Source of the DNA: Fimenecus sp045593645
GTDB taxonomy: Bacteria; Bacillota; Clostridia; Oscillospirales; Acutalibacteraceae
Assembly: GCA_045593645.1 (NCBI GenBank)
Contig: JAZNWZ010000130.1
Span: 1 to 64,000 of the forward strand
Reading direction: 5' to 3'
DNA: 64,000 nt
In this document: positions 16,988 to 25,679 of the stretch, piece after piece
How positions within the stretch are numbered: position 1 is the first letter of the stretch
Layout: each line of letters starts with the position of its first letter
The notes under the pieces: model-generated
The model's input: the letters and a program-made list of their open reading frames with translations, nothing else
What the model was told of the DNA's origin: nothing
Databases searched by the model: none
Translations under genes and position numbers: made by a program

Positions 16988-18262
16988 TTATTTCATAAAC
17001 TTGTTGAACCCGCTTGGGATTGACTTCTTAGGCTTTGTTTTTGCCTCAGAGCAGAAGTCTTGGTCAACATTCTGTGTTTCTGCAATGTTAAGTTTTCCTT
17101 CAAGGAACTTCTTAACTTCATTACAATAATACTGTGCTGTACATACAGGAACATTCTGACCAATCATACCCATTTTCTGTTTAGGTACTTCTGGGAAATC
17201 ATCAGGCAAAGCCATCAATCTCATACATTCACGGATTGAATAACCACGCTCTTCTGTTGGGTGCCAAATACGACCCATTGAGCGACCATATAAAGAAGGG
17301 AGCTTGTGTGTACCAAAATAAAGTGGAGCGCCTGACATCCAACCTTTACCCTGTGCTTTCTTTGAAATGAAGTAATCAATATCATCTTTATCTTTCTGTC
17401 TGTCGAAGAACTGCTTTGCGTATGCAAGTTCACCACATTCATCAGCACAGAAGTCAGCAGCAGCGTTATGCTTTGCCCACTCTTCGCGATATTTGTCACC
17501 CCACTTGTTCTTAAGATATTTTATCCAACCGTCATCGCCTGAGCGAACCTGACAAGCACCCTGCTGTTTTGGCAAATCACCAATGATGTCCATAATTGCA
17601 GGAATAGGAGCAGGACCATCATATTCAAGATAAGGAGCGTTGCTGTCCTTTACACAAATCATAAATGTACGAGTTCTGTTCTGTGGGAGACCGTGATGCA
17701 AAGTATTTACTTTTACAAGGTTGACACCATAACCTGCATCGTTTGCCATCTTTGTAAGTTTTTCTTTGATACCTGCACCAAGAGGTGTTGCAAGTTTGTA
17801 AGCATTTTCAAAAATGTAAACTTTAGGCTTCAAATATTTCAAAACATTTGAAAGCATACCCAACATATTGTTATTCTGAACAGCATCAGAACCACGACCC
17901 ATCTTTGAGTTGCTGCCTGACTGAGTATTTGCTGAAGAAAGTCCTGCACAAATAGGAACGCCTACAACAACATCAAGGTCCTTAAACTCAGGCATATCCC
18001 AATTCCAAACAGCCTTTTCGTTTCCTTCTGCATCAACTTCAGGTTTGAAATCTTCAGCAAGAGAATAAGCTCCGCCGTTCAAATAAAAATGTTTAAGCTT
18101 GTTGCCTTTTACATCATTCATATAGTTGAGATACAACTCTGAATTTGCAATTCCATCATAGTCAAGAACTGCAGTAGGTGGGCAGCCAAAAGCCTTTTCA
18201 GCTCCGATGTCCATTCCGCCGATAAGAGGCTGATATGCAAGCCATCTAATATTTTTCGACAT
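16988..18262 (-). CDS. DNA cytosine C5-methyltransferase with altered motif IV (424 aa)
   Basis: SAM-binding motif I appears as GGMDIGAEKAFG with an acidic residue after the next strand (AVLDYD). Motif IV, normally GPPCQGFSSAN, reads VPICAGLSSAN: catalytic Cys kept, second Pro replaced by Ile and Gln by Ala. Motif VI is FENAYK, motif VIII QNRTRTFMI, and a C-terminal IGQNVPVCTAQYY resembles motif X. It would methylate cytosine in DNA, or act on a related pyrimidine if the altered motif changes chemistry. No restriction partner is near. GGAGG lies 7-11 nt before the ATG. Role inferred: self-protection from host restriction. Confidence 0.75.
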   Translation of the reverse strand: MSKNIRWLAYQPLIGGMDIGAEKAFGCPPTAVLDYDGIANSELYLNYMNDVKGNKLKHFYLNGGAYSLAEDFKPEVDAEGNEKAVWNWDMPEFKDLDVVVGVPICAGLSSANTQSGSNSKMGRGSDAVQNNNMLGMLSNVLKYLKPKVYIFENAYKLATPLGAGIKEKLTKMANDAGYGVNLVKVNTLHHGLPQNRTRTFMICVKDSNAPYLEYDGPAPIPAIMDIIGDLPKQQGACQVRSGDDGWIKYLKNKWGDKYREEWAKHNAAADFCADECGELAYAKQFFDRQKDKDDIDYFISKKAQGKGWMSGAPLYFGTHKLPSLYGRSMGRIWHPTEERGYSIRECMRLMALPDDFPEVPKQKMGMIGQNVPVCTAQYYCNEVKKFLEGKLNIAETQNVDQDFCSEAKTKPKKSIPSGFNKFMK

Positions 18263-18294
18263 TAAATTAAATCCTCCAATAATCTAGTTTAAAA

Positions 18295-18316
18295 ATAAAA
18301 AATTGAGCTTTAAGGC
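18295..18316 (-). terminator. Possible weak terminator
   Basis: Minus strand GAGCCTTAAAGCTC followed by AATTTTTTATTTT; the 4-bp stem overlaps the stop codon of the Cys-rich gene. Confidence 0.35.
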
Positions 18317-18543
18317 TCCTCTGGGTGCTTGATGTAATAATCAGTTTCTGCAAATAATTCACCACATTCCGTAGGCTTCTTTTCATCATTGATTGGATAA
18401 CCAAAACAACAGCAAGGAACCCTTTCACCATTTTGTTTAGGAGGCGCAACTCTGTATCTACAAAGTCGACATCCTTTAGGCTTTGGAGCAGTTTTTGTTT
18501 TCTCTGATTTAGGTGCAGCTTTAGTTGTCTTTTTAGTGCTCAT
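18310..18543 (-). CDS. Small Cys-rich, Lys/Pro-tailed protein (77 aa)
   Basis: The N-terminal 24 residues are Lys/Ala/Pro/Thr-rich. The rest carries GCRLCRYR, a triple-Cys VPCCCFGY and ECGEL, consistent with a small metal-binding domain. No family recognised. ATG lies 5 nt after a class 2 motif with no Shine-Dalgarno. Confidence 0.5.
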   Translation of the reverse strand: MSTKKTTKAAPKSEKTKTAPKPKGCRLCRYRVAPPKQNGERVPCCCFGYPINDEKKPTECGELFAETDYYIKHPEEP

Positions 18544-18832
18544 AAATTGATATTAACATTTTATCTTCAACAGATGCACAAACATTTTCCCAAGACTCAG
18601 CTGCATCTTTTACAGTTTCATAAGCAGGTGTTGTCAAATTGCAACGCTTACATCTGATGAAGTATTTTGTTTTATGATACAATTCATCTTCAACTGCCCG
18701 TGCACTTGCAGTCGTATTGTTTCTTTCGATTGAACAGTTTGGGCAGTAAAAGCCGCAGTTATTTACTTTCGCTAACTGCTGCAGTATTTTTAGGTGCTTC
18801 TTCAATTTTTGTAAACCATTCATTAAGGTCAT
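18533..18832 (-). CDS. Lar-like restriction-alleviation zinc finger protein (up to 99 aa)
   Basis: The core (YCPNC, then FIRCKRCNLTTPAYETVKDAAESWENV) matches the layout of the Lar family: two CxxC knuckles, an aromatic and a final A..AW/SWE helix. Lar proteins modulate type I restriction. The start is uncertain because the frame overlaps the upstream gene by 74 nt; ATGs at 18832 and 18823 are the only ones, and the domain itself begins near 18755. Call rests on motif spacing only. Confidence 0.45.
   Translation of the reverse strand: MTLMNGLQKLKKHLKILQQLAKVNNCGFYCPNCSIERNNTTASARAVEDELYHKTKYFIRCKRCNLTTPAYETVKDAAESWENVCASVEDKMLISIYEH
18549..18557 (-). promoter_or_regulatory. Class 2 motif, start-proximal
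   Basis: GTTAATATC on the minus strand, exactly 5 nt before the ATG at 18543. Confidence 0.5.
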
Positions 18833-19361
18833 CTCCTATTTTATCAAGTACAGGTGCAGCAAGAGGTACTTGTTCTTTATTCTTCATTGCATCGCGAGTT
18901 GCCTGTAAAACTTTTATAAGATAATAGCTTCTCTTAGGACGAAAAAGGTCAATCACTGTTTGATTGTAAGTATGATCTTTCAAATACTTTTCAACTTCTT
19001 TTAAGTTTTCATTATAGTGCTTGCATTTTTCAAAAAGAGCATCAATTTCAAGGTCTTCTGCTTTAATTATTGCAGTAAGAAAAAATTGTGATCTTAAATC
19101 AAGATTTTTATATTCATCTTTGAAAAAACCAACCAAAGACTTAAATTCTTTTTGCATTCTTTCGCAAGCCATTGTTGTGTTTACAATAAAATACTTTTCA
19201 TACGGAACTGTTGCACGCAATTCTTTATCAGAAAGTTTTGAAAGGTCAATCTTTTTTCTAACTACCTTAAATCTTGGGATAGGACCACCAAGACTAACCC
19301 AATAAAGAAACATTACAAAGAATGCAAATATCAAAGCTGTGCTTAAAGAATCTACTGCCAT
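18759..19361 (-). CDS. Membrane-anchored protein (200 aa)
   Basis: One N-terminal membrane helix (residues about 7-25, ALIFAFFVMFLYWV) followed by a long, charged, helical cytoplasmic or periplasmic domain. No family recognised. GGAGTTTTAT precedes the ATG. Confidence 0.55.
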   Translation of the reverse strand: MAVDSLSTALIFAFFVMFLYWVSLGGPIPRFKVVRKKIDLSKLSDKELRATVPYEKYFIVNTTMACERMQKEFKSLVGFFKDEYKNLDLRSQFFLTAIIKAEDLEIDALFEKCKHYNENLKEVEKYLKDHTYNQTVIDLFRPKRSYYLIKVLQATRDAMKNKEQVPLAAPVLDKIGDDLNEWFTKIEEAPKNTAAVSESK

Positions 19362-19370
19362 ATAAAACTC

Positions 19371-19643
19371 CTAATATAAAGGTTCTTCTTTTTGGTCAAT
19401 TTCAATTTGTTTAGCCAAGTCTTCAAAGAATTTTATATCTTTGTACTTGTCATATATTTCCATACACTGTTCGATTGTTATTCTTGCAAACCCAGGGAGC
19501 CAAGGAGAACCGTCTCCTTTTTCGCCTTTGCCGAAACGAATACTCCAACCGCCTGTACCGTCAGGCGATATTTCAACAACCCACTGCATTTTGCTTTTAA
19601 GGAGTGAATTACCGTTCACCCACCAATCATTTTCAATTTTCAT
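19371..19643 (-). CDS. Hypothetical protein (90 aa)
   Basis: Start set at MKIENDWWVNG (GAGGACAAGCTTA upstream), 20 residues inside the open frame, because the longer version overlaps the membrane gene extensively. Contains TGGWSIRFGKGEKGDGSPW, a glycine-rich beta region. No family recognised. Confidence 0.5.
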   Translation of the reverse strand: MKIENDWWVNGNSLLKSKMQWVVEISPDGTGGWSIRFGKGEKGDGSPWLPGFARITIEQCMEIYDKYKDIKFFEDLAKQIEIDQKEEPLY

Positions 19644-19944
19644 TAAGCTTGTCCTCAAACTTTTTAATAAATATTTTGATAGGTGTTGCAATTGCAAGAA
19701 CAATAGTTATAACTGCAGCCAATACACAAACTAAAGGAGCCATTCCGATATAAGGGAACCCAGACCAAAAGTCATATCGGGAGCTTTCTTCATTCCAAAA
19801 GAATTCCTTCATCACTTTTCTGATTGAACTCCATTCTCCGTAAGGCTCGATAAAAAGCCCGCAATCAATCCAAGTAAAGAATATGAATAAAAAATATGAC
19901 ACAGGCCATAAAAGTAAACAAAAAATAATAAACTTAGCAATCAT
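19633..19944 (-). CDS. Small membrane protein, two helices (103 aa)
   Basis: Start set at MIAKFIIFCLLL with AGGAGCATCCGG upstream. Two membrane segments: residues about 3-23 and about 70-92 (MAPLVCVLAAVITIVLAIA). No family recognised; size and topology alone would allow a holin-like or superinfection-type role. Confidence 0.5.
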   Translation of the reverse strand: MIAKFIIFCLLLWPVSYFLFIFFTWIDCGLFIEPYGEWSSIRKVMKEFFWNEESSRYDFWSGFPYIGMAPLVCVLAAVITIVLAIATPIKIFIKKFEDKLNEN

Positions 19945-19985
19945 CCGGATGCTCCTTAAAGTATTTTCTATCTGCAAACCAAACT

Positions 19986-21143
19986 TTAATTCTTGTCACT
20001 ATGCAGTGAATTTTGTAACATATTTTTTTCTCTCTCCCTTAAAATAAATGGGCGAGGATTATAACCTGAACGACACATAATACGATATAAGTCATCGCAT
20101 ACAGGACATCTTACAGCGTTCTTTGGATTTGTTCGATGATAACCAAGTGTTATGACTTTTTCAAAAGTTGGCTTACTTTCGTTAACTTTTTCCAAACAAG
20201 CATTATTCATATCGTCTGCATTTGTAATTATTTCGCCTGTTTCAATATGACGCCAAGCACCGCCTTTGATGTTGCCATTTTCAAATATGTCTTGCTGATG
20301 AAGTCGAACTTCCCAAATAGCATCAAACTTATCGTGTTTGCCGCCAACTCTTGTACATTCTTCCTGATATTCACCTAAGTTGTAAAATATCAAACGGTCA
20401 TATTCTGAACCTTCAACAGGCTCATAAAGTTTTCCTGCTTCTCCAAAAGAACTATATTTGAAAACACCGTCATTCTTATCACACTTAAAGCCTACGGGTC
20501 TTACATAACCAATATCAGGATTTGATACCCAAGAACGCCACTTGTGAATTGTTTGTCCAACTCTTATGCCATCTGTTGCACAAGCTTTGCAATAACAATC
20601 GTATTCACGGAACTCTGGGTCCCAGTAAAATTTTGATACAAGCTTATGACTTTTGATATACTTAAACTGTTTCTTTGCTTCTGCAGGACTTGGGAACTGC
20701 TCCCATTCAAGCTCAATCGGCTCGTTGCTGCAAATTGAGGTACATCTTACTTTTTCAATATTTTCTGATTTATCTTCTTTGAACTTTTCAACTTTACAAT
20801 TGCTACGAGCAGCAATAAAATAATAAACAGGAGTCCAATCACCTGTCTTAGGCAACTTTATTGTTATTTCCTGTCTTTGATTTTTCTCAAGACACAATTC
20901 CAAACTTGCAATTACAACACCGCAATTTTCATCTTCTCTTGCAAGTCCGCGCCAATACCAAACGTTGATATGAAGAAGTCTTTTGTTGCCGCCTACTCTA
21001 AGAATCTGGGCAACAATCTTGTGGCCTTTTCCTTTTTTGAAATCTTCGTCTCTTTTTTCGATAAAACGACAAGTGTTGAAATATCTTGTGTTGCACACTT
21101 CAATATCAACAAAGTCGTCTCTCAAATAAATTCTGCTATTCAT
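19986..21143 (-). CDS. Hypothetical Cys-rich protein (385 aa)
   Basis: No family recognised. Contains CYCKAC near residue 185 and CPVCDDLYRIMC near 355, suggesting two metal sites. Mixed alpha/beta, no membrane helices. ATG lies 7 nt after a class 2 motif without a Shine-Dalgarno. Confidence 0.5.
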   Translation of the reverse strand: MNSRIYLRDDFVDIEVCNTRYFNTCRFIEKRDEDFKKGKGHKIVAQILRVGGNKRLLHINVWYWRGLAREDENCGVVIASLELCLEKNQRQEITIKLPKTGDWTPVYYFIAARSNCKVEKFKEDKSENIEKVRCTSICSNEPIELEWEQFPSPAEAKKQFKYIKSHKLVSKFYWDPEFREYDCYCKACATDGIRVGQTIHKWRSWVSNPDIGYVRPVGFKCDKNDGVFKYSSFGEAGKLYEPVEGSEYDRLIFYNLGEYQEECTRVGGKHDKFDAIWEVRLHQQDIFENGNIKGGAWRHIETGEIITNADDMNNACLEKVNESKPTFEKVITLGYHRTNPKNAVRCPVCDDLYRIMCRSGYNPRPFILREREKNMLQNSLHSDKN

Positions 21144-21150
21144 ATTGAAT

Positions 21151-21159
21151 TATATTAAC
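21151..21159 (-). promoter_or_regulatory. Class 2 motif
   Basis: GTTAATATA on the minus strand overlapping the upstream stop codon, 7 nt before the ATG at 21143. Confidence 0.5.
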
Positions 21160-21397
21160 CTTCTTCCCAAGACTCAGCCGCATCTGCTGCAGCGGAATCT
21201 CTTCCGTAATCATAACCAAGGTCAAGAACTTCGTCATATATTGTGTAGGCAATATCGACTCTTTTTGTAGGGTCTTTGATTGCTTCCTCAATAAGATTGA
21301 TTATCCAATCACGAAACTTAACCTCGCAGGCAGGCTGTAATAAACCCCAACGAATATCGTGCTCAGGAGCTTTTGGCAAGTTTGGATTTTTTGCCAT
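21155..21397 (-). CDS. Hypothetical protein (80 aa)
   Basis: Begins MAKNPNLPKAPEHDIRW; helical, acidic end. Follows the 107-aa gene without a gap. No family recognised. Confidence 0.5.
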   Translation of the reverse strand: MAKNPNLPKAPEHDIRWGLLQPACEVKFRDWIINLIEEAIKDPTKRVDIAYTIYDEVLDLGYDYGRDSAAADAAESWEEG

Positions 21398-21398
21398 T

Positions 21399-21722
21399 TT
21401 AGTCCACCTTTACAAAGTTTCTGCAGGCTTGCTTTGAACCCTGATACAAAACATTGAACTCAGGAAGTAAAGCTTTTTCAGTTTCAGAAACAATCTTAAT
21501 TCCGTCAGGAGTTGCAACAAGGAAAAACAATTCGCCTACCTGAAGATCACTAAGATCCCAGTCATCATCAGCAAACTTTGCTGCCTTTTCTTCAGTAAGG
21601 TCACGCCAAAAACCGCCGTCGCCGTGGTCTTCAAAATATTGTAAATTTTTCTTATTTGCCTTCAAAAGGTCAAGACGAGCCTGAAGCTTATTAAGGATAA
21701 TATCAATGTTTTCGACTGCCAT
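21399..21722 (-). CDS. Hypothetical protein (107 aa)
   Basis: Begins MAVENIDIILNKLQARLDLLK; first gene after a class 1 promoter, with AAGGAGGACTTT before the ATG. No family recognised. Confidence 0.55.
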   Translation of the reverse strand: MAVENIDIILNKLQARLDLLKANKKNLQYFEDHGDGGFWRDLTEEKAAKFADDDWDLSDLQVGELFFLVATPDGIKIVSETEKALLPEFNVLYQGSKQACRNFVKVD

Positions 21723-21741
21723 AAAGTCCTCCTTTGATTTA

Positions 21742-21777
21742 CAATAATAATATAAAGAGGACGGAGAGAAAGTTTAA
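21742..21777 (-). promoter_or_regulatory. Class 1 sigma70-like promoter
   Basis: TTAAAC (21777-21772), 17 bp, TATATT (21754-21749), then ATTATTGT. Overlaps the stop of the 124-aa gene. Confidence 0.7.
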
Positions 21778-22148
21778 CGATATGTACAAATTTTGCCGAA
21801 TTCGACTTTAAGTTCCATAACATAGGCTGTTCGCCAAAGTGGGTCAACCATTCGTCTTTTTCGGTCTTCGAGTGTTTTGTTTGCAAGAGTTTCAGTTTTG
21901 TAAAGTTTTACAGAAGTAAAGCTGCCAAACTTAGGCTTTGTTGAACCACCCCAGAAAAGTAATTTATTGTTTCTTGAAGATACAATTGCAAAAGTCTGCT
22001 CCTTAATACAATCAACCACTTCATTTGCTTTGTCTGCAAAATTGGCGCCTGCAGTAAAATCTTGGACAACTTGTTTTCTCAACCAATCAGGCTCAGTTCT
22101 TCCTGTATCTTTTGCGTATTTATTTGCTGCTTCCGTATAGTCTCTCAT
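21774..22148 (-). CDS. Hypothetical protein (124 aa)
   Basis: Begins MRDYTEAANKYAKDTGRTEPDW; TAATG coupling with the coiled-coil gene upstream and TGGAGGTCAG-type site nearby. Its stop is inside the class 1 promoter. No family recognised. Confidence 0.5.
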   Translation of the reverse strand: MRDYTEAANKYAKDTGRTEPDWLRKQVVQDFTAGANFADKANEVVDCIKEQTFAIVSSRNNKLLFWGGSTKPKFGSFTSVKLYKTETLANKTLEDRKRRMVDPLWRTAYVMELKVEFGKICTYR

Positions 22149-22621
22149 TACTGACCTCCGTACTTTTTCTTAAGTCTTTCGTATTCTTCACGTTCTTTCT
22201 TTTCGAGTTCAATAAGGCGCTTCTTTTCTTCTTCCTCTTCTTCTTTTGCTTTCATCTCATCGTATTTTGTTTGAAGAGCTCCAAGAATGTCCTGTAAATG
22301 TTCTGGGATAACGCCAAAGATATTTGTTTGAAGTTGTATTTCTCGACACTTATTTCTGAAATAAGAAATCATTGCCAGAAGTGTTGTGCTTTCGTGTATT
22401 GGTATTCTTACTTCATCTTTATCAACAAGACTTTCGCTATCGCAAACATAAGTAAAAAACTTCGGGTTATCTTTCATAGCGTAAATCAGCTTTTCAGTAA
22501 TGTCATCTATTGTTTTATCAACATCATTTCCAAAAAGAGCTCTGAACCCTTTTCTATTAGACTTCTCATAATCTTTGAAAAACTTTTTAAGAAAAATTCT
22601 TTGGTCAATTCTATCTAACAT
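22148..22621 (-). CDS. Hypothetical protein with C-terminal coiled coil (157 aa)
   Basis: Residues about 115-157 are Glu/Lys-rich heptad-like (KAKEEEEEEKKRLIELEKK). The first part is helical. Coupled by overlap to both neighbours. No family recognised. Confidence 0.5.
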   Translation of the reverse strand: MLDRIDQRIFLKKFFKDYEKSNRKGFRALFGNDVDKTIDDITEKLIYAMKDNPKFFTYVCDSESLVDKDEVRIPIHESTTLLAMISYFRNKCREIQLQTNIFGVIPEHLQDILGALQTKYDEMKAKEEEEEEKKRLIELEKKEREEYERLKKKYGGQ

Positions 22622-22812
22622 TATGATAACCCCATAGGAAACATATCTCTTACTGATGTGATTGCTGTGTAACCGTTGTTTCTTGTTTCCTGAGCAATCT
22701 TATCAATATTGTCTTCATACTGTAAACCTAGTGTTGTAAAAAGTTTAGCAACAAGAGTCCCTTCATTATCGTAAATACAAAGTGTTATGTGTTTCCAGTT
22801 TAATGCACCCAT
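22621..22812 (-). CDS. Hypothetical protein (63 aa)
   Basis: Begins MGALNWKHITLCIYDNEGTL; GGAGGCATAA before the ATG. No family recognised. Confidence 0.5.
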   Translation of the reverse strand: MGALNWKHITLCIYDNEGTLVAKLFTTLGLQYEDNIDKIAQETRNNGYTAITSVRDMFPMGLS

Positions 22813-23160
22813 TTATGCCTCCACTTTTTTCACAGGCTTATCAAGATACTTCCATTCATCAACAGGCCAACTTTGGTCAGGCTCTCCATCAACTGCATTT
22901 TTGATAAACCAACCATAGCCGCCTTCTTTGTAATATCCTATGAAAGACTTTTCACAAATTGCCTTGCCACCGTAAGTTGTTGTCAAAGTTCCGTGACAGA
23001 ATACTAATTCACCTGGGCGAGGATAATCATTATCTGCTACATAATGCCATTCGTGATTGCTGCCATCTTTAAGGCCTTCGTTATAACCTTCATTATAAAC
23101 AGCCTTTAAGATAAACTCAATCTTTTTGGCATCTCTTCTTAAAACGTCTGCTAACTTCAT
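22813..23160 (-). CDS. Hypothetical protein with DUF551-like region (115 aa)
   Basis: After a helical N-terminus the segment HEWHYVADNDYPRPGELV and the closing WPVDEWKYLDKP resemble the small DUF551-type domain common in phages (W....D..P..G..V and a late W..). Function unknown. ATG follows a class 2 motif by 5 nt. Confidence 0.45.
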   Translation of the reverse strand: MKLADVLRRDAKKIEFILKAVYNEGYNEGLKDGSNHEWHYVADNDYPRPGELVFCHGTLTTTYGGKAICEKSFIGYYKEGGYGWFIKNAVDGEPDQSWPVDEWKYLDKPVKKVEA

Positions 23161-23165
23161 AATTT

Positions 23166-23174
23166 TATATTAAC
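23166..23174 (-). promoter_or_regulatory. Class 2 motif, start-proximal
   Basis: GTTAATATA overlapping the stop of the 350-aa gene; 5 nt before the ATG at 23160. Confidence 0.5.
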
Positions 23175-24222
23175 CATCAAAGCCTGTTTCAACCTTTACA
23201 AGGTCTTTAGGAGTTTCCTTTTTCAGGTTTTCAAGCTTTTCTTTGTACATTTCAATCTTTCTTTCACAATCTTCAATGTCTTTTTTATTTTGAAATGAAA
23301 GCGGCGAATAAGATTCCCAGAGCGCACAATTTGCCTTAAAGCTGCGAGGATACTTTTTGTAAAAAATATCTTCAGCTTCTTTTTGAGTTTTTGCAAGGAT
23401 TCGTTCTGTTTCTATCGACCGTGTTACATCGCTTCGCTTATTATAACGTCCTTGAACTTCTTCGTGCACATATTGAAAATAATATGCATTTAAGAAAAAG
23501 TCTTCTTTCTCCAAATCTTTGGAAGCAGCTTTTATAACAGACTTTTCTTCATCTCTTAATTTGGCATAAGGATGATACGTATGGTCAAGATGATCTGAGT
23601 AATGGCGGGCATCAGGAGTAAAGCTGTGAACAAATCTTTTAATAAAATAATCTTCATCAGCTCTAACTCTAAACTTAGAGAAAAGATGTTGATTGTCTTT
23701 TATAAGGTCTGTTGTAAATTTGAAAGCGTCTTTCAAAGTGGCAAACTTACTGCGCTTTTCTTCACCTTCATCAGAAGTGAGGTATTCAATAACAGTAAAG
23801 TATTTTTCAGATGAACGCCACAAACATATCCTGTCGCTCCAGCGGTCTTCACAGTAGTCTTCATCTTTATAAATATTGATGTCTGTTTTGTCTGCTGCTA
23901 TATCAAACTCTTTTGCATATTTGTATAAAGACAAAAGCTTATCAGGAATAAAAGCATTTGAATCTTTAGTTGAAAGCCAATCTTCTTCAGCTTTAATAAA
24001 CTCATCTGGGATGTCATACAACTTTTTCAAGTCATAGCATCCATAACCTAAATGCTTAAAGTACAGGTCTGAACTTTTGTCTGGGTCAAACATATAACTG
24101 TTTGAGGAACTAGGCTCCTGATAAAATACATCACGAGCAGCATTTATTGAATAAGGCAAAACTTTTAAGTATCTTCCTTCAGGAACTTTTGTTTTTGAAA
24201 ATGTCACATAATCTTTTCCCAT
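23170..24222 (-). CDS. Hypothetical protein (350 aa)
   Basis: Highly charged, Tyr/Phe-rich; a short C-terminal coiled coil (about 305-340). The stretch AKTQKEAEDIF resembles ANSKTEAYEIF in the 327-aa gene upstream, so the two may share a small module. GGAGACTTCA before the ATG. No family recognised. Confidence 0.5.
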   Translation of the reverse strand: MGKDYVTFSKTKVPEGRYLKVLPYSINAARDVFYQEPSSSNSYMFDPDKSSDLYFKHLGYGCYDLKKLYDIPDEFIKAEEDWLSTKDSNAFIPDKLLSLYKYAKEFDIAADKTDINIYKDEDYCEDRWSDRICLWRSSEKYFTVIEYLTSDEGEEKRSKFATLKDAFKFTTDLIKDNQHLFSKFRVRADEDYFIKRFVHSFTPDARHYSDHLDHTYHPYAKLRDEEKSVIKAASKDLEKEDFFLNAYYFQYVHEEVQGRYNKRSDVTRSIETERILAKTQKEAEDIFYKKYPRSFKANCALWESYSPLSFQNKKDIEDCERKIEMYKEKLENLKKETPKDLVKVETGFDG

Positions 24223-24231
24223 TGAAGTCTC

Positions 24232-24639
24232 CTAGTCAAAAAGATTTTTTACTTCATCAAATCTTGCATCGACTTTCTTCTGTTTTTCTTCTTCTTTCTT
24301 TTGTTCTTCTGCTTCTTCGTAGTAATCATCGAGGTCACTGCAGTTCTTGAATGCGTCATAAAGAGAAAAACCATATATTGTACCTATGAGGCGGGAAATG
24401 TGTTCATATTCTTCAGGAGTAAGTTCAATCGCATTGTTCAGCTCATCTAATACTTCGGAAGCCTCAATATCCATTTCCTCATTTGTGCCGACACTAACTT
24501 CTGCTTCAAAGTCATCCGCAGCTAAGGCTGCCATTTCCTTTGTTGCTTCTTCCAATTCTTTTTCATCAAGAATTATAAAGCCTTCCAAATCGATTTCATC
24601 AGCCCAGTTTGTTGATGTCTTAATTAAAAATTGTCTCAT
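24232..24639 (-). CDS. Acidic hypothetical protein (135 aa)
   Basis: Strongly acidic with a Glu/Lys C-terminal helix (EEAEEQKKEEEKQKK). GGAGCTATAA before the ATG. TAG stop. No family recognised; DNA-mimic behaviour is conceivable from charge only. Confidence 0.5.
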   Translation of the reverse strand: MRQFLIKTSTNWADEIDLEGFIILDEKELEEATKEMAALAADDFEAEVSVGTNEEMDIEASEVLDELNNAIELTPEEYEHISRLIGTIYGFSLYDAFKNCSDLDDYYEEAEEQKKEEEKQKKVDARFDEVKNLFD

Positions 24640-24649
24640 TTATAGCTCC

Positions 24650-25633
24650 TTAGCAATATATTTCACCTTTCTTAGGTTTGAAAGTTACGCGGCCTTCTGA
24701 CATAGGCAATGCTTTTAAGTGCGGAGTTCCTTCAGTCCCTGGGAACCACATTCTGCCATAACTTTCATTCTTTTCTTTAACCCAACCTTTGAATATTTCA
24801 TAGGCTTCTGTTTTTGAGTTTGCCTGAATCTTTTTATGTTTGATTTCTTCTTTGCAGGTATGAGTACTGCGCCAAGGATTATAACCTTTCTGAGTTTGCT
24901 TATAATAAAACTCATAGGTATTCAACATTTCAACTGGGTCAATTTTTGCAAAAGTTTTGCAAAAGCTTTCATAAGACTTTCTTGATGGCGCGTATCTGCT
25001 GTGTGAAAATAGGTACTCTGAGTTGCCGCACATAACTCCCCAGCTATTTACACTGTTCATTGAATTTCTCAATGCAATTTCGATAACTTTGAAACAATTG
25101 CATCTTGCTTCTTCGTCTGCAAATCTAAGAAGACTGGCAGGGTCGTGATACTCTCCTGGGCCGTGTTTTGCTGTTGGTGCAAATCCTATATTATCTTCTT
25201 TTTTCCAAAGTTCAATCTTTGCCCAAGCGCTATCGGTACCCCAACAATTTTCGTGTCCGCGTATCATAAGAGCTGGGTACTCACCTTCAGATAAATTGTT
25301 ATCTGAACTTCTTAGAGCAATTTTCATTGCAGCAAGGAACATAGCAGCGTTCTCTTCACACGGTTCTTTTTCAAGATTATCAATTGCTTCACGAACATTT
25401 CTTGGGAGTGGAGTATACCAATCGAAAACAGCCTTACCAATAACTTCAGCAGGAGCATCCCAATTGCAATCACAATTACTTACGCGGAACTTTCCTTCAA
25501 TGTCTCTTTTAATATCTTCAACATAAGTATGTTTCAATGTGTCTTTGATTGCTTCATACTGCTCAAGTGTATAATACTTATACACCGACTTTTTGAATTC
25601 TTTTCCATCAATAATAATGCTTTCTTCTTTCAA
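24650..25633 (-). CDS. Hypothetical protein, TTG start (327 aa)
   Basis: Starts at a TTG (TTGAAAGAAGAAAGC) 10 nt after GGAGG and overlapping the stop of a 15-codon upstream reading frame. Contains RSTHTCKEEIKHKKIQANSK and several Trp; no family recognised. See the 350-aa neighbour for a shared small segment. Confidence 0.5.
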   Translation of the reverse strand: MKEESIIIDGKEFKKSVYKYYTLEQYEAIKDTLKHTYVEDIKRDIEGKFRVSNCDCNWDAPAEVIGKAVFDWYTPLPRNVREAIDNLEKEPCEENAAMFLAAMKIALRSSDNNLSEGEYPALMIRGHENCWGTDSAWAKIELWKKEDNIGFAPTAKHGPGEYHDPASLLRFADEEARCNCFKVIEIALRNSMNSVNSWGVMCGNSEYLFSHSRYAPSRKSYESFCKTFAKIDPVEMLNTYEFYYKQTQKGYNPWRSTHTCKEEIKHKKIQANSKTEAYEIFKGWVKEKNESYGRMWFPGTEGTPHLKALPMSEGRVTFKPKKGEIYC

Positions 25634-25677
25634 TTTGGTCTGCCTCCACTGCTTCTTTTACGCTTTTTAAATAACAT
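25630..25677 (-). CDS. Possible leader peptide (15 aa)
   Basis: MLFKKRKRSSGGRPN, with GGAGTTGATT before its ATG and its TGA overlapping the TTG start of the next gene. The GGAGG for that next gene lies inside it. Suggests translational coupling of a weak TTG start, but a real peptide product is unproven. Confidence 0.35.
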   Translation of the reverse strand: MLFKKRKRSSGGRPN

Positions 25678-25679
25678 AA

